Assembly (NCBI GenBank): GCA_963710725.1
Contig: CAVQBJ010000002.1
Location: 1 to 64,000 of the forward strand
DNA from: CAVQBJ01 sp963710725
GTDB lineage: Bacteria > Actinomycetota > Thermoleophilia > Solirubrobacterales > Solirubrobacteraceae
Length of the DNA: 64,000 bases
Direction of reading: 5' to 3'
Part shown: piece after piece, positions 42,048 to 50,871 of the stretch
How positions within the stretch are numbered: the first letter of the stretch is position 1
How the letters are laid out: every line of letters begins with the position of its first letter
Translations under genes and position numbers: made by a program
Notes under the pieces: model-generated
Told to the model about the DNA's origin: nothing
What the model saw: the letters and a program-made list of their open reading frames with translations, nothing else
Database searches by the model: none

Positions 42048-44192
42048 ATGACCGCACTACACGCCGTACTGAAGAAGTTCCCCGCGCCCCGAAAGGCGAA
42101 GAGCGCGGGCTTGGCTGCCGTGGAGATCAGCGATCTCTCCAGTAACGGCAAGAAGACCGTCGCAAAACGCTTCGGGGGAGGCCGGATCACGGGCCTCGCG
42201 CTGATCGCCGTCCTCACGCTCGCGCTCGGCTATCTCCACTTCTCCGGCGGCTCGAAGTCGGTCTCGGTGCCGTCGGGCGCGCATGCAGGCCAGCTGACGC
42301 TCAAGAGCTGCAACTACACGACTGAGAACGGCACCTCCGCCGCGGATTGCGGGACGCTCGTCGTGCCCGAGAACCGCCATGATCCGAACTCGCGCCTGAT
42401 CGCACTTCCGGTCATAGTGATTCGTGCCCATTCGGCCCATCCGGGTGTCCCGATCTTCCGCCTGCAAGGCGGCCCCGGCGTCACCAACATGGTCTTCCCG
42501 GACGCGAGCCGTTTCACCGCCAACCACGACGTCGTGCTCGTCGGCTACCGCGGCGTCGACGGCTCCGTCCGGCTCGACTGCCCGGAGGTGAGCTCGGCAA
42601 TGGAGGACTCGGGTGACCTCCTCAGCGAGCAGTCGTTCCGCGCCGTCGCCGCGGGGTACCGGTCGTGCGCCGATCGGCTCCGCAGCGATGGTGTCGATCT
42701 CGCCGGCTATTCGATCCCCGAAGAAGTCGACGACCTCGAGGCGGCCCGCCGCGCCCTCGGCTACCACCAGATCGACCTGGTGAGCGAAAGCGCGGGCACC
42801 CGGGTCGCGATGATCTATGCGTGGCGTTACCCGAAGAGCATCGATCGCTCGGTGATGATCGGCGTCAATCCACCCGGGAACTTCCTCTGGGACGCGAAGA
42901 CGACCGGCGAGCAGATTGACCGCTATTCCGCGCTCTGCGCTCAGGCGGCGAGCTGTCGTAGCCGGACGACGGATCTCGCCGCGTCGGTGAAGTCCGTGTT
43001 CGCTCACGTTCCCAGTCACTGGGGGTTGCTGCCGATCGAGAAGGGCGACTTCAAAGCCGCCGCGTTCTTCGGCCTGATCAACGAGACCTCCGCCGGCGGC
43101 GGCCCGATCGCCTCGCCACTGACGATCGACTCAATCCTCTCCGCCGGCGAGGGCGACGCAAGCGGTGCGTGGTTCCTGTCGCTGATGGCACGGCTCACCT
43201 TTCCGAGCTCGTTCGTCTGGGGCGACTTGGCGGCGATCGGCCGCAGCGACGCGACCTACGCGAAGCACTTCTTCGCGTCGGGAGCAGGCCGTGGATCGCT
43301 GATCGGTTCTCCCGGCAACGACCTGATCTGGGCCGGCGGCAGCCTCCTCGACGCCTGGCCGGCGAACCCGGACGAGAACGAGTACACCCACGTGCAAAAC
43401 TCGAACGTTCCGACGTTGCTGATCGGCGGCAACCTCGACTTCGCAACGCCGCCCGAGAATGCGACCAGCGAGCTCCTGCCTCACCTCGCGAACGGCCGTC
43501 AGGTGGTGCTTTCGGACCTCGGCCACTCCGACGACTTCTGGCCCTACGAACCGGCAGCCGGCACCCGTCTGATCAACACCTACCTCGACACCGGCAAGGT
43601 CGACACGTCCCTCTACACCCACAACAAGGTCGACTTCAGCCCAAGCTCCAGCCAAGGCGCCTACGCCGAAGACGCCCTCGGCGCGATGATGGGCTTCGGA
43701 CTCCTCATGATCCTGTCACTGCTACTGATGTGGCGCCGGGCGCACAAGCGCGGCGGCTTCGGGCGCAAGGCGAGCGCGATACTGCGCTCCGTCTACCTGC
43801 TGGTGCTCGGCCTCGGCGGATGGTTCACCGGCCTGATCATCGTGCTGGTGGCTTTGCCGACAGTCCCCCTCGACAGCGAACTCATGGTTGTTCTCTCCAT
43901 CGGCACGCCGGTCGGCCTCGGAACCTACTTGGCCTGGGTCAACCGCGACCGGCCGGCCAGGGCCGCGAACCTCGGCATCTGGGTCGCGCTGACGGGCGCC
44001 CTCGTCGGCGCGCTGCTGGGGTTCAACGCAACCGCCGGGGTGATGGCGGTCATCACCACGATCGTCGGAGCAGCCGCCGGTGCGAACCTCGGCCTGATCG
44101 CCCTCGACGTCGCACGAATCGGCGAGCGGCCGGAGACCGTTGCGCCCATCGCCATTCCAGCGCCCATCGCCATTCCAGCGGTCGAACGCTGA
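42048..44192 (+). CDS. Membrane-anchored alpha/beta hydrolase (TAP-like)
   Basis: 714 aa from the ATG with GAGGAG upstream. One N-terminal helix near residue 50 (ITGLALIAVLTLALGYLHF). The hydrolase part carries IFRLQGGPGVTNMVF, nucleophile Ser in LVSESAGTRVAM, Asp in GNLDFATPPENA and His in DLGHSDDFWPY, the pattern of tripeptidyl-aminopeptidase-like enzymes. About five C-terminal membrane helices follow from residue ~545 (GAMMGFGLLMILSLLLMW onward), an unusual extension. It may cleave N-terminal peptides or small esters outside the cell. The first 60 residues are basic. Confidence 0.85.
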   Translation: MTALHAVLKKFPAPRKAKSAGLAAVEISDLSSNGKKTVAKRFGGGRITGLALIAVLTLALGYLHFSGGSKSVSVPSGAHAGQLTLKSCNYTTENGTSAADCGTLVVPENRHDPNSRLIALPVIVIRAHSAHPGVPIFRLQGGPGVTNMVFPDASRFTANHDVVLVGYRGVDGSVRLDCPEVSSAMEDSGDLLSEQSFRAVAAGYRSCADRLRSDGVDLAGYSIPEEVDDLEAARRALGYHQIDLVSESAGTRVAMIYAWRYPKSIDRSVMIGVNPPGNFLWDAKTTGEQIDRYSALCAQAASCRSRTTDLAASVKSVFAHVPSHWGLLPIEKGDFKAAAFFGLINETSAGGGPIASPLTIDSILSAGEGDASGAWFLSLMARLTFPSSFVWGDLAAIGRSDATYAKHFFASGAGRGSLIGSPGNDLIWAGGSLLDAWPANPDENEYTHVQNSNVPTLLIGGNLDFATPPENATSELLPHLANGRQVVLSDLGHSDDFWPYEPAAGTRLINTYLDTGKVDTSLYTHNKVDFSPSSSQGAYAEDALGAMMGFGLLMILSLLLMWRRAHKRGGFGRKASAILRSVYLLVLGLGGWFTGLIIVLVALPTVPLDSELMVVLSIGTPVGLGTYLAWVNRDRPARAANLGIWVALTGALVGALLGFNATAGVMAVITTIVGAAAGANLGLIALDVARIGERPETVAPIAIPAPIAIPAVER

Positions 44193-44210
44193 CCCCCGGA
44201 GTCCGTTCGC

Positions 44211-44253
44211 GCAGAGCATGTGGCGGTGTGCTGGTTGCCGCCACATGCTCTGC
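44211..44253. terminator. Long perfect hairpin after the hydrolase gene
   Basis: 16-bp perfect stem GCAGAGCATGTGGCGG / CCGCCACATGCTCTGC with an 11-nt loop, beginning 19 bp after the stop. No T-run, so it may act with Rho or as an attenuator. Confidence 0.6.
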
Positions 44254-44991
44254 TGACGTACGTGCGCGCTCGGTGGTCCGAACGACGTCATCAAGCTACG
44301 GTGGCGAACGCTGCGTTGACGAGGTAATCGGTGGTTGTCATGGCCGTCATGATCTGCCCATGGCGGCCCCGTGTCGTCGGTCCGAGGGTTGAACAACGGG
44401 TTGATCTCAGGCCTCAACCCGCGGGTTGACCGCGTCCAGGGTCAGCGGTCCGCAGCACGATGCGGACCTTGTTCGTCAGATACGTCTCGCCAACGCCGCG
44501 TCACACCTCGTTTCGAAAGGAACGCGCCATTGTCGGCGCGGCTCGCGGGCGCTCCGCCTCCGCGGTTCCGGATCTGGAACTGATCCATCCCGGCGTCAGC
44601 GACCTCAACCGGGAGACCCCGGTTGGCAACAGCACGCGCATCCTCAGCGTCGTCGTCGCGCACCTGCACTGCGCCGAAAGCGCGCCCGCGCACGATCGCT
44701 TCCGTTCTTCGACCGGCGCTACATGCTCGGTTCGCGACGGGTAGCGCTGGACGCCTCCGAGGGTGTGCGGCCTGGCCATGCGTTCTAGTCGTGGACGGGT
44801 GGCTGAGGTCATCCGTCCTCGCCTGGTACCTGCCGTTTCAGCGCGCCGCCGCGCTGCTCGATGGCCTCATTGGGGGTCGGATCGTTCGACCGCGGCCCTC
44901 GCCACCGCCTCGACCCGGAACGGTGACAGGAATCAAGGGGCGCGACAGGCTCGCAGCATGTCGCGCCCCGGCAAGGGAGGAAGTGCAGACA
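44254..44991. other. Gene-free intergenic region
   Basis: Over 700 nt with short open frames on both strands, none with protein-like composition or a ribosome binding site. Two runs near 44400 (GGGTTGATC, GGGTTGACC) could be small repeats. A promoter for the secreted protein at 44992 should lie near the right end. Confidence 0.45.
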
Positions 44992-46335
44992 ATGAAGGCT
45001 CAACGTCTGGCTCGCGCGCTCGCGCTGGCCGCCGTCCTCGCCGGCACGAGCGTCGCACCGACGGGCGCTGTCGCGGCGGTCACTCACAGCAGCCATGCGC
45101 GGCACCGACCCCATCGGCCGACCCACAGGGTCACGACGGTCACGTTCACGGCCCGCGTCGTGCGCTCCACCTCCAAGGAGCTCGTCGTGCGCACGACGAG
45201 CGGCAAGCTGCTCACGTTCTCCTCATCGCAGATGGGCATGCCCGCGGCGCCCGCGCACTCACACGCACCGAGCAAGCACGCGCAGAAGGCCTCCCCCGGC
45301 GGGACGAGCGTGCAGATCACCGCCGGCAACGTCGTCGTCGATCTGCTCGGGCTGCAGCCGGGCGCGCTCGTCGTGATCACCGAGACCACGGATGCGTCGG
45401 GCACGGTGACGATCACTATCAAGCTTCCGCCGCCGCCCCCCGCGTCAGCTCCGCCGGCTCCACTGACGGTGAGCGGCGTCATCACAAATGTCGACTCCGC
45501 CGACTTCACCGTGGAGGCGAGCGACGGGACCGACTACGACCTGTACATGTCAGCCGCCACGCTGTCGCAGCTAAACCTGCAGAGCTGCGACACGGTGACG
45601 GTGACCTACCACCAAGACGCCGGTATCCTCATCGCCGACTCCGTGACGAACACCGGGACGTCGGCGACGGGCGGCTGCGCGCCGACCTACGACGTCACGG
45701 GCACCATCAGCCAGGCCTCGAGCACGAGCCTGACGATCAACGGCGACGGCGGGCCGGTCTCGTTCAGCGTCGACCCGTCATCGGGCCTGACCGATGGCTT
45801 CCAGACCGGCGATCTCGTCGACGTGACGTACACGGTCAACCCTGACGGGTCGTTCAGCGCGACCAACGTTGCGTTCGTGGAGGAGAGCACCAGCGGTGTG
45901 GTCACGGCGGTGACGGCCACTACCCTCACGGTCATCGACGACAACAGCGGCCAATCGGAGACCTTCATCGCCGACCCGAGCAAGGGCGTGCAGATCAACG
46001 CCGACGCGTTCACCGGCATACCTGTGGGCGATGACGTGTCACTCTGCTACCACGTCTCAGCCGGCCAACTGATCGCCGACTCGGTGACCGACAGCGGCCC
46101 CGCCCAGTCCTCCGGCGGGTCGGGCAACTCCTCGGGCGGAGCGTCGGGCGGCTCGGGTCAGTCATCGGGGGGCTCGGGTCAGCAGTCGGGGGGCTCCGGC
46201 CAGTCCTCGGGGGGCTCGGGCCAGCAGTCGGGGGGCTCGGGTCAGTCATCGGGGGGCTCGGGTCAGCAGTCGGGGGGCTCGGGTCAGTCCTCGGGGGGCT
46301 CGGGCCAGTCCTCGGGCGGCGCCAGCAACCCCTGA
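44992..46335 (+). CDS. Secreted protein with Gly/Ser/Gln low-complexity tail
   Basis: 447 aa from the ATG, GGAGG 12 bp upstream. Signal peptide MKAQRLARALALAAVLAGTS. A His-rich stretch (HSSHARHRPHRPTHR) comes next, followed by three or more similar beta-rich modules with a shared pattern: TARVVRSTSKELVV, SGVITNVDSADFTVEASD, TGTISQASSTSLTINGDG, SGVVTAVTATTLTVIDDN (DUF5666-like OB-fold). The tail repeats GGSGQSS and GGSGQQS about ten times. It probably attaches to the cell surface or matrix; function unknown. Confidence 0.8.
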   Translation: MKAQRLARALALAAVLAGTSVAPTGAVAAVTHSSHARHRPHRPTHRVTTVTFTARVVRSTSKELVVRTTSGKLLTFSSSQMGMPAAPAHSHAPSKHAQKASPGGTSVQITAGNVVVDLLGLQPGALVVITETTDASGTVTITIKLPPPPPASAPPAPLTVSGVITNVDSADFTVEASDGTDYDLYMSAATLSQLNLQSCDTVTVTYHQDAGILIADSVTNTGTSATGGCAPTYDVTGTISQASSTSLTINGDGGPVSFSVDPSSGLTDGFQTGDLVDVTYTVNPDGSFSATNVAFVEESTSGVVTAVTATTLTVIDDNSGQSETFIADPSKGVQINADAFTGIPVGDDVSLCYHVSAGQLIADSVTDSGPAQSSGGSGNSSGGASGGSGQSSGGSGQQSGGSGQSSGGSGQQSGGSGQSSGGSGQQSGGSGQSSGGSGQSSGGASNP

Positions 46336-46569
46336 CCGCGGCTGCCGGGCGACCGCTGAGCTGCGGACCGTCCCACCGAGGATCAGACCGAGCTACACCA
46401 CGGGCGGTAGGCGCTCAGCCGCGGCGTCTGGCGATCTCGGCCGCGAACGCCGGCCACACGACGGGGTCGTGCCCGGGCATCCGCATCGCGCCGCTGATGA
46501 CCGCTCAACGTCCGTCGAGCGCTCGCCTTTCCGCGAAACTCCGCGGGCGTGGCTGCCGTTGAGACCGCC

Positions 46570-48132
46570 ATGCGGCGATATGCGGGGGTCCTGGCCGGCT
46601 GCCTGGCGGCGCTGGCCTGCGGGTCGGTGCCGGCGAGCGCCCGCGCCGCCGTGCCCTGCGGCCCCCACGGGCCGCACGGCGCCCACGTGTTGCGTGGCTC
46701 GACCGCTACGGTGCTCGTCCTGCTCCGCTCGGTCGGAGCGCCCAACTCGGCCACCGCACGCGCTCTCTATTACGCCTGCCTCCGCCCGTCGCAGTCGCCG
46801 GTGCTCGTGGGCAACGCGGCGGCGGACTACACCGAGGGCGCGATCGTGATCCGGATCGCGATCGTCGGCGACGACGTTGTTACCTGGTGGCAGAGCAACG
46901 ACGGGCCCGCCACGAGCTGCGTCGCCACCCCGGTCCAGTGCAACGCCTTCGCGGCGACATACTCGATGCACATCATCAATTTGCGGACCCTCCACAGGTG
47001 CGTCGCCGCGTCACTGCCCGTGAGCGTGATCCGCACAGCGCTCCAGCTCGGCCGCTGGTCATGCCGGCGAGGACCGCTGCTCGGACCGCGCCTGCCGGTC
47101 AGCACCTTCCGCGTGCCCGGCGTGGACAGCTTCTACCAGACCGTCGGGATCAACTCCGACCTGGCCACCGCGGCCGACGGCAGCGTATGGGTGACCCAGC
47201 CGGCGCTCAACGCGATCGCGCGCTTTGACCCCTATACGGGGGAGACGACCGAGTACCGCAGCGGCCTGTCCCCGCAGGGCTCGCCGTGGGGGATCGTGCG
47301 CGGGCCCGACGGCGCGCTGTGGTTCACCGACTTCGCCTCGAACAGCATCATGCCGGCCACCGCCGTGGGCCGGATCGATCCCGCCACTGGCGCGATCGTC
47401 GAGTACCAGACCGAGGACGGCTACGTGCCGCCGACCGGCAAGCCCGCGGCGCCCGAGGGCAACGGATTCGACGCCAGCGAGCCGACGGCGATCGCGCCGG
47501 GCGGCGATGGCAACCTGTGGGTGGCCGAGGTCCAGGCCACCTCGATCGGGCGCGTGACGCCGGCGGGCAACCTGACCCAGTTCGGGTATGCGGTCAATCC
47601 CGGCGGGCCACTGAGCTTCACCGCGCTCGGCGATGTGGCCGAGGGGCCGGACGGCGACCTCTGGTTCACCACCGACGGGTACGGCGTGGTGGCCCGATTT
47701 GATCCGACGACCGAGCAGATGACGCTGTTCTCGACCGGCCCGAGCGGCAGCGACGACGTGCTGCAGAGCCTGGCCGCTGGCCCTGAGGACACGATGTGGT
47801 TCACGGTCGCCTCAACCCCGCAGGCGCCGGGCGTGATCGTCCGCGTCGACGCGGCCACCGGTCAGGCGACCCGCTATCCGCTGCCGCCGTTGGCCGGCTC
47901 GCCCGACGCGATCGTCCAGGGCCCCGACAACGCGATGTGGTTCACCTTCGATGACTCGTGGGGCATCGGGCGCCTGGACCCGGCCACCGGCGCCATCACG
48001 ATCTACTACCGCGGCGTGCCGCAGTGGTCGCACCCCGACGCCCTGACCGTCGGGCTCGAAGGCACGCTGTGGTTCGCCGACGACGGGTACGGGATCGGCC
48101 GCATCGACGTGCCAACGGCAGCCGGAGGCTAG
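46570..48132 (+). CDS. Secreted Vgb-like beta-propeller
   Basis: 520 aa from the ATG MRRYAGVLAG, with signal peptide to ASARA. After ~170 residues of unknown structure containing several Cys, six blades show the streptogramin-lyase (Vgb) pattern: ALWFTDF, NLWVAEV, DLWFTTD, TMWFTVA, AMWFTFD, TLWFADD. Family members are often called virginiamycin B lyase, but most are not tested. The catalytic His pair of Vgb was not seen, so a binding or structural role is equally possible. Confidence 0.78.
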   Translation: MRRYAGVLAGCLAALACGSVPASARAAVPCGPHGPHGAHVLRGSTATVLVLLRSVGAPNSATARALYYACLRPSQSPVLVGNAAADYTEGAIVIRIAIVGDDVVTWWQSNDGPATSCVATPVQCNAFAATYSMHIINLRTLHRCVAASLPVSVIRTALQLGRWSCRRGPLLGPRLPVSTFRVPGVDSFYQTVGINSDLATAADGSVWVTQPALNAIARFDPYTGETTEYRSGLSPQGSPWGIVRGPDGALWFTDFASNSIMPATAVGRIDPATGAIVEYQTEDGYVPPTGKPAAPEGNGFDASEPTAIAPGGDGNLWVAEVQATSIGRVTPAGNLTQFGYAVNPGGPLSFTALGDVAEGPDGDLWFTTDGYGVVARFDPTTEQMTLFSTGPSGSDDVLQSLAAGPEDTMWFTVASTPQAPGVIVRVDAATGQATRYPLPPLAGSPDAIVQGPDNAMWFTFDDSWGIGRLDPATGAITIYYRGVPQWSHPDALTVGLEGTLWFADDGYGIGRIDVPTAAGG

Positions 48133-48279
48133 TCGTCGCCGCGGCGCGGCCGCTCGACGAGATGCTGGGCGAGCGCTCGTCTGCTGGCGCGCCGGTCGGC
48201 CCGTTGCTGGTCATCTTGACCCGGGTACCGCCCGCGAGTAGAGTCGCGCGATCACCGAGGGGACGACGAAGGGGCACAT

Positions 48280-48462
48280 ATGCGTGACGCAGAACGGGAC
48301 GAACAGAGGACTCCTCCCACGACCGGTTCCGAAGCGCCGGCCGGGTCAGAGGAGATCGCGGTCGAGGACCTGACGCCCGCCGACAAGGAGGCCGAGCAGG
48401 TCGAGGGCGGTCAAAATCCCGGCGTAAAAGATCCCGGTGTGACCTACCACGCAGCCTCGTAG
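48280..48462 (+). CDS. Putative RiPP precursor peptide (GG-type leader)
   Basis: 60 aa. ATG preceded by AAGGGG. The leader is acidic (GSEEIAVEDLTPADKEAEQV) and ends EGG, a double-glycine processing site; the DL-x-P...V-x-GG pattern is common to many actinobacterial RiPP and bacteriocin leaders. The expected core is QNPGVKDPGVTYHAAS, with GV repeated, one His and no Cys. YcaO and TfuA lie 1.2 kb downstream in the same direction, which would thioamidate backbone amides (for instance next to Gly). The dedicated maturation of this peptide is inferred from context. Confidence 0.65.
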   Translation: MRDAERDEQRTPPTTGSEAPAGSEEIAVEDLTPADKEAEQVEGGQNPGVKDPGVTYHAAS

Positions 48463-48520
48463 GTCCGCGAACAGCCACAGCTCAAGTGGCTACGCGTCGG
48501 TCGTCGCGGCCGTCGAGGAA

Positions 48521-49438
48521 ATGGTCGCGGCAGGAAACCCGTGCGCAGCGCTTGAGCTCGTGCGCGACGCCGGTGACATCACGCCCTACGTGGCGAGCAC
48601 GTCTCGCCTGATCGTCAGCCTGCACTGCCTGTGCGGCGACCTCGAGGGCGGCGAGGACGAACTCGAACAGGCGCTCGAGCAGGGCCGCTGGTGGCACGCG
48701 GACCTGTGGCGCAACCTCTCCTGGTTCTCCGACCTGTGGGGCCGCCCCCGATTCGAGCAGCTCATGCGCAGATCGATGGAGCTGCGGGAAGCAGCGCTGG
48801 CGGAGCTTGTCGTGGCGCCGCGGCCGATCGCGTACGTGCTGAGGCAGGGGGAGCCTCGTAGCGTGCTCTTGCTGCTGCACGGAGGACAGAGCATGGTCCG
48901 CGGGTTTTCACGGCCGTGGCATTCGATTATCGACGACGGCTGGCTCATCATCGCCCCTCAATCCTCACAGCAGACGAGCTCCGACGGTGTGTACGGCTGG
49001 CCGGACCGGGAGCTCGCCCGCGAAGAGATCTCGGCCTCGTTCAACGCGGCCTTGCATAAGCACCCCGATGCCATGGGTCTGCCGGTGTTCCTCGGCGGGG
49101 GGTCGACTGGGGGCGAGCTCGCAATTGGCATGGCGCTGCCCTCCGACCGGGTTGCGAGCGAGGGGTTCGTCGTTGTCGCACCATGCCTGCGCGATGTGGA
49201 CGCGCTGACTCCGCCGGCCGCCAGGCTCGCTGGGTCCATGATCGTCGGAGAGTGGGACCCCTGGCTCGATCGAGCCGTCGAGCTGGACCGCCGGCGAGCT
49301 GCGGCCGACATCGACAGCGAGCTCGAACTCGTTCCCCGGATGGGGCATCTCACACTGTTCCCGCCCGATTTCGGGGCGCGGCTCGTGCGACAGCTGGCCC
49401 GCGTCCGTGACGCGAAGTCGGCCCTAGAAGCCCGCTGA
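48521..49438 (+). CDS. Alpha/beta hydrolase with helical N-terminal domain
   Basis: 305 aa from the ATG at 48521; about 20 upstream codons also read well (SGYASVVAAVEEM) but have no start codon, so the true start or a frame error is unclear. The N-terminal 90 residues are TPR-like (DDLEGG...ELEQALEQGRW). The hydrolase domain has VLLLLHGGQSMVRGF, Ser in GGGSTGGELAIGMA (GxSxG) and His in RMGHLTLFPP. It lies between the precursor and the modifying enzymes, so leader removal or hydrolysis of the product is possible. Confidence 0.7.
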   Translation: MVAAGNPCAALELVRDAGDITPYVASTSRLIVSLHCLCGDLEGGEDELEQALEQGRWWHADLWRNLSWFSDLWGRPRFEQLMRRSMELREAALAELVVAPRPIAYVLRQGEPRSVLLLLHGGQSMVRGFSRPWHSIIDDGWLIIAPQSSQQTSSDGVYGWPDRELAREEISASFNAALHKHPDAMGLPVFLGGGSTGGELAIGMALPSDRVASEGFVVVAPCLRDVDALTPPAARLAGSMIVGEWDPWLDRAVELDRRRAAADIDSELELVPRMGHLTLFPPDFGARLVRQLARVRDAKSALEAR

Positions 49439-49447
49439 AGAGATCAC

Positions 49448-49630
49448 ATGTGTGATTGGGCAGCGAGCAGTGCCGGCGCGGGGGCGGCCGAGCGCGGTCA
49501 CAGCTACGGCGACGAGGAAGCCCTTGTTGCATCGAGCCGGAGCTGGCTTGTGATCAACGACGCGCGGCCCAAGCTGCTCGATTTGCTCAAGCGGGCCGAG
49601 CTGATCGTTTTCGGGTCGCGTGACCGGTGA
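49448..49630 (+). CDS. Small unknown protein coupled to YcaO
   Basis: 60 aa. GAAGAG precedes the ATG, and the stop (TGA) overlaps the YcaO start. The sequence has EEALVASSRSWLVINDARPK and LLDLLKRAELIVFGSRDR, a short alpha/beta pattern too small for a full RRE domain. It could be a second precursor, a small partner of YcaO, or not translated at all. A perfect ATCACA-TG-TGTGAT palindrome covers its start codon. Confidence 0.45.
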   Translation: MCDWAASSAGAGAAERGHSYGDEEALVASSRSWLVINDARPKLLDLLKRAELIVFGSRDR

Positions 49631-50871
49631 TGAGTGGTTCCGTTGACGACCACGCGATTGACTGGCCGGGCCTCGGGCCCAGTCCGATCCGGAGCCCGGC
49701 CGGGCACGCCGCGACCTACGAGGAGACGGAGCGGCGCCTGGCGCCCACGCTCGAGCGCGTTCCGATCACGCGGGTCTATGACGCCTCGCCGCTCGATTGG
49801 CTGGGGCTGCCCGTGTGGGCGGCGGTCACGCCGCTCGCACTCGACCTCACGGTGCACGCTGGCAAGGGTCTGTCGCCGACGGCTGCGCGGATCAGCGCGA
49901 TCATGGAGGCGATCGAGCGTTTCAGCGCGGAACAGGTGGAGGAGAGCCGCACCGTCGTGGCAAGCTACGAGGAGCTTGCGGGGCAAGGCGAGCCGGCGCT
50001 CGACCCCGAGCTGTCCGACCTCCCGTTCGAGACGCATTATCGCGCCGAGCGTCCGATCACCTGGATCGAGGGCTTCGACCTGCTCGCCGAGCGCCCCGCC
50101 CTGGTCGCCCTGGATCTCGTCATCTCACCGGCACGCGAGGGCGTGTGCATCGGGGTCGAGACGAACGGCCTGGCCACCGGCAACACGCTCACCGAGGCCG
50201 TCACCCATGCCTTAGGGGAGCTGATCGAGCGCGACTCCGCCTCCCTTTACCGCTTCCGGCGGCGCTTTGCGACAGCGGACAAGCAGCCGCCGACGCGTGT
50301 CGTGGAGCTCGGCTCGCTTCCGACCGGAGTCGCCGAATGGGTGGACACGGTGAGAGCGTGCGGCCTGGAGGTGGTGATCCACCGACTCGGCAACGAGCTC
50401 TCGGTTCCGGTGTACAGCTGTCTATTGAGCGACGCGTCCTTCCCGGGCACGCCGGGGAGGACGACGTGGTTCGAGGGGCTTGGCGCGGACCTCGATCCGG
50501 CTTGGGCGCTGCTCCGCGCTGTGGCGGAGGCCGTCCAGTGCCACACCACGGTCGTCGTCGGCGCACGCGACACGATCGAGGCCGGCGATGCCCCAGGCGA
50601 TTTCGCGGGATCCCAGCGGGGGCTGCGCACGCCGACGGTGCGCGAACCATTCGTCGAGGGCGAGACCACGCTGCCGGACGATCTCTTGCAGCGGCTCCAG
50701 ATCCTGCTGGGGCGCCTGCGCGCCGCCGGTTTTGCGCACTGCATCGCCGTCGATCTGACTCGCCCGGAGCTGGGTATCCCAGCCGTTCGGGTGCTGGTGC
50801 CGGGCTTGGCGGGACCCTACGGCGCTACCGCGCGGCGACCTTCGCTGCGCCTGCTGAGGACGCTGGGGTGA
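49630..50871 (+). CDS. YcaO-domain cyclodehydratase/thioamide synthase
   Basis: 413 aa. YcaO ATP-binding features: KGLSPTAARISAIMEAIERF, EQVEESRTV, TEAVTHALGELIERDS, AVAEAVQCHTTV. The Pro-rich C-terminal tail of azoline-forming YcaOs is missing. Paired YcaO-TfuA enzymes convert backbone amides to thioamides, as in thioviridamide-type RiPPs and in methanogen McrA. TfuA overlaps its stop (GTGA). A Cys-sulfur source and other tailoring enzymes are not encoded nearby, so the sulfur donor would come from the host. Confidence 0.9.
   Translation: MSGSVDDHAIDWPGLGPSPIRSPAGHAATYEETERRLAPTLERVPITRVYDASPLDWLGLPVWAAVTPLALDLTVHAGKGLSPTAARISAIMEAIERFSAEQVEESRTVVASYEELAGQGEPALDPELSDLPFETHYRAERPITWIEGFDLLAERPALVALDLVISPAREGVCIGVETNGLATGNTLTEAVTHALGELIERDSASLYRFRRRFATADKQPPTRVVELGSLPTGVAEWVDTVRACGLEVVIHRLGNELSVPVYSCLLSDASFPGTPGRTTWFEGLGADLDPAWALLRAVAEAVQCHTTVVVGARDTIEAGDAPGDFAGSQRGLRTPTVREPFVEGETTLPDDLLQRLQILLGRLRAAGFAHCIAVDLTRPELGIPAVRVLVPGLAGPYGATARRPSLRLLRTLG

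Larger units (their letters stand above)
41230..42057 (+). repeat. 828-bp tandem duplication, copy B
   Basis: Second copy of 40179-41006. It retains its own response-regulator gene, hairpin and the native start region of the hydrolase gene at 42048, implying that this end is the ancestral junction on the right. Confidence 0.9.

Noticed and set aside
44460..44744. 94-aa ORF in the 44.2-45.0 kb gap
   Set aside because: No ribosome binding site, no recognisable fold, overlapping alternatives in several frames.
46110..46320. CRISPR-like or minisatellite array outside genes
   Set aside because: It encodes a Gly/Ser/Gln tail in the frame of the secreted protein.
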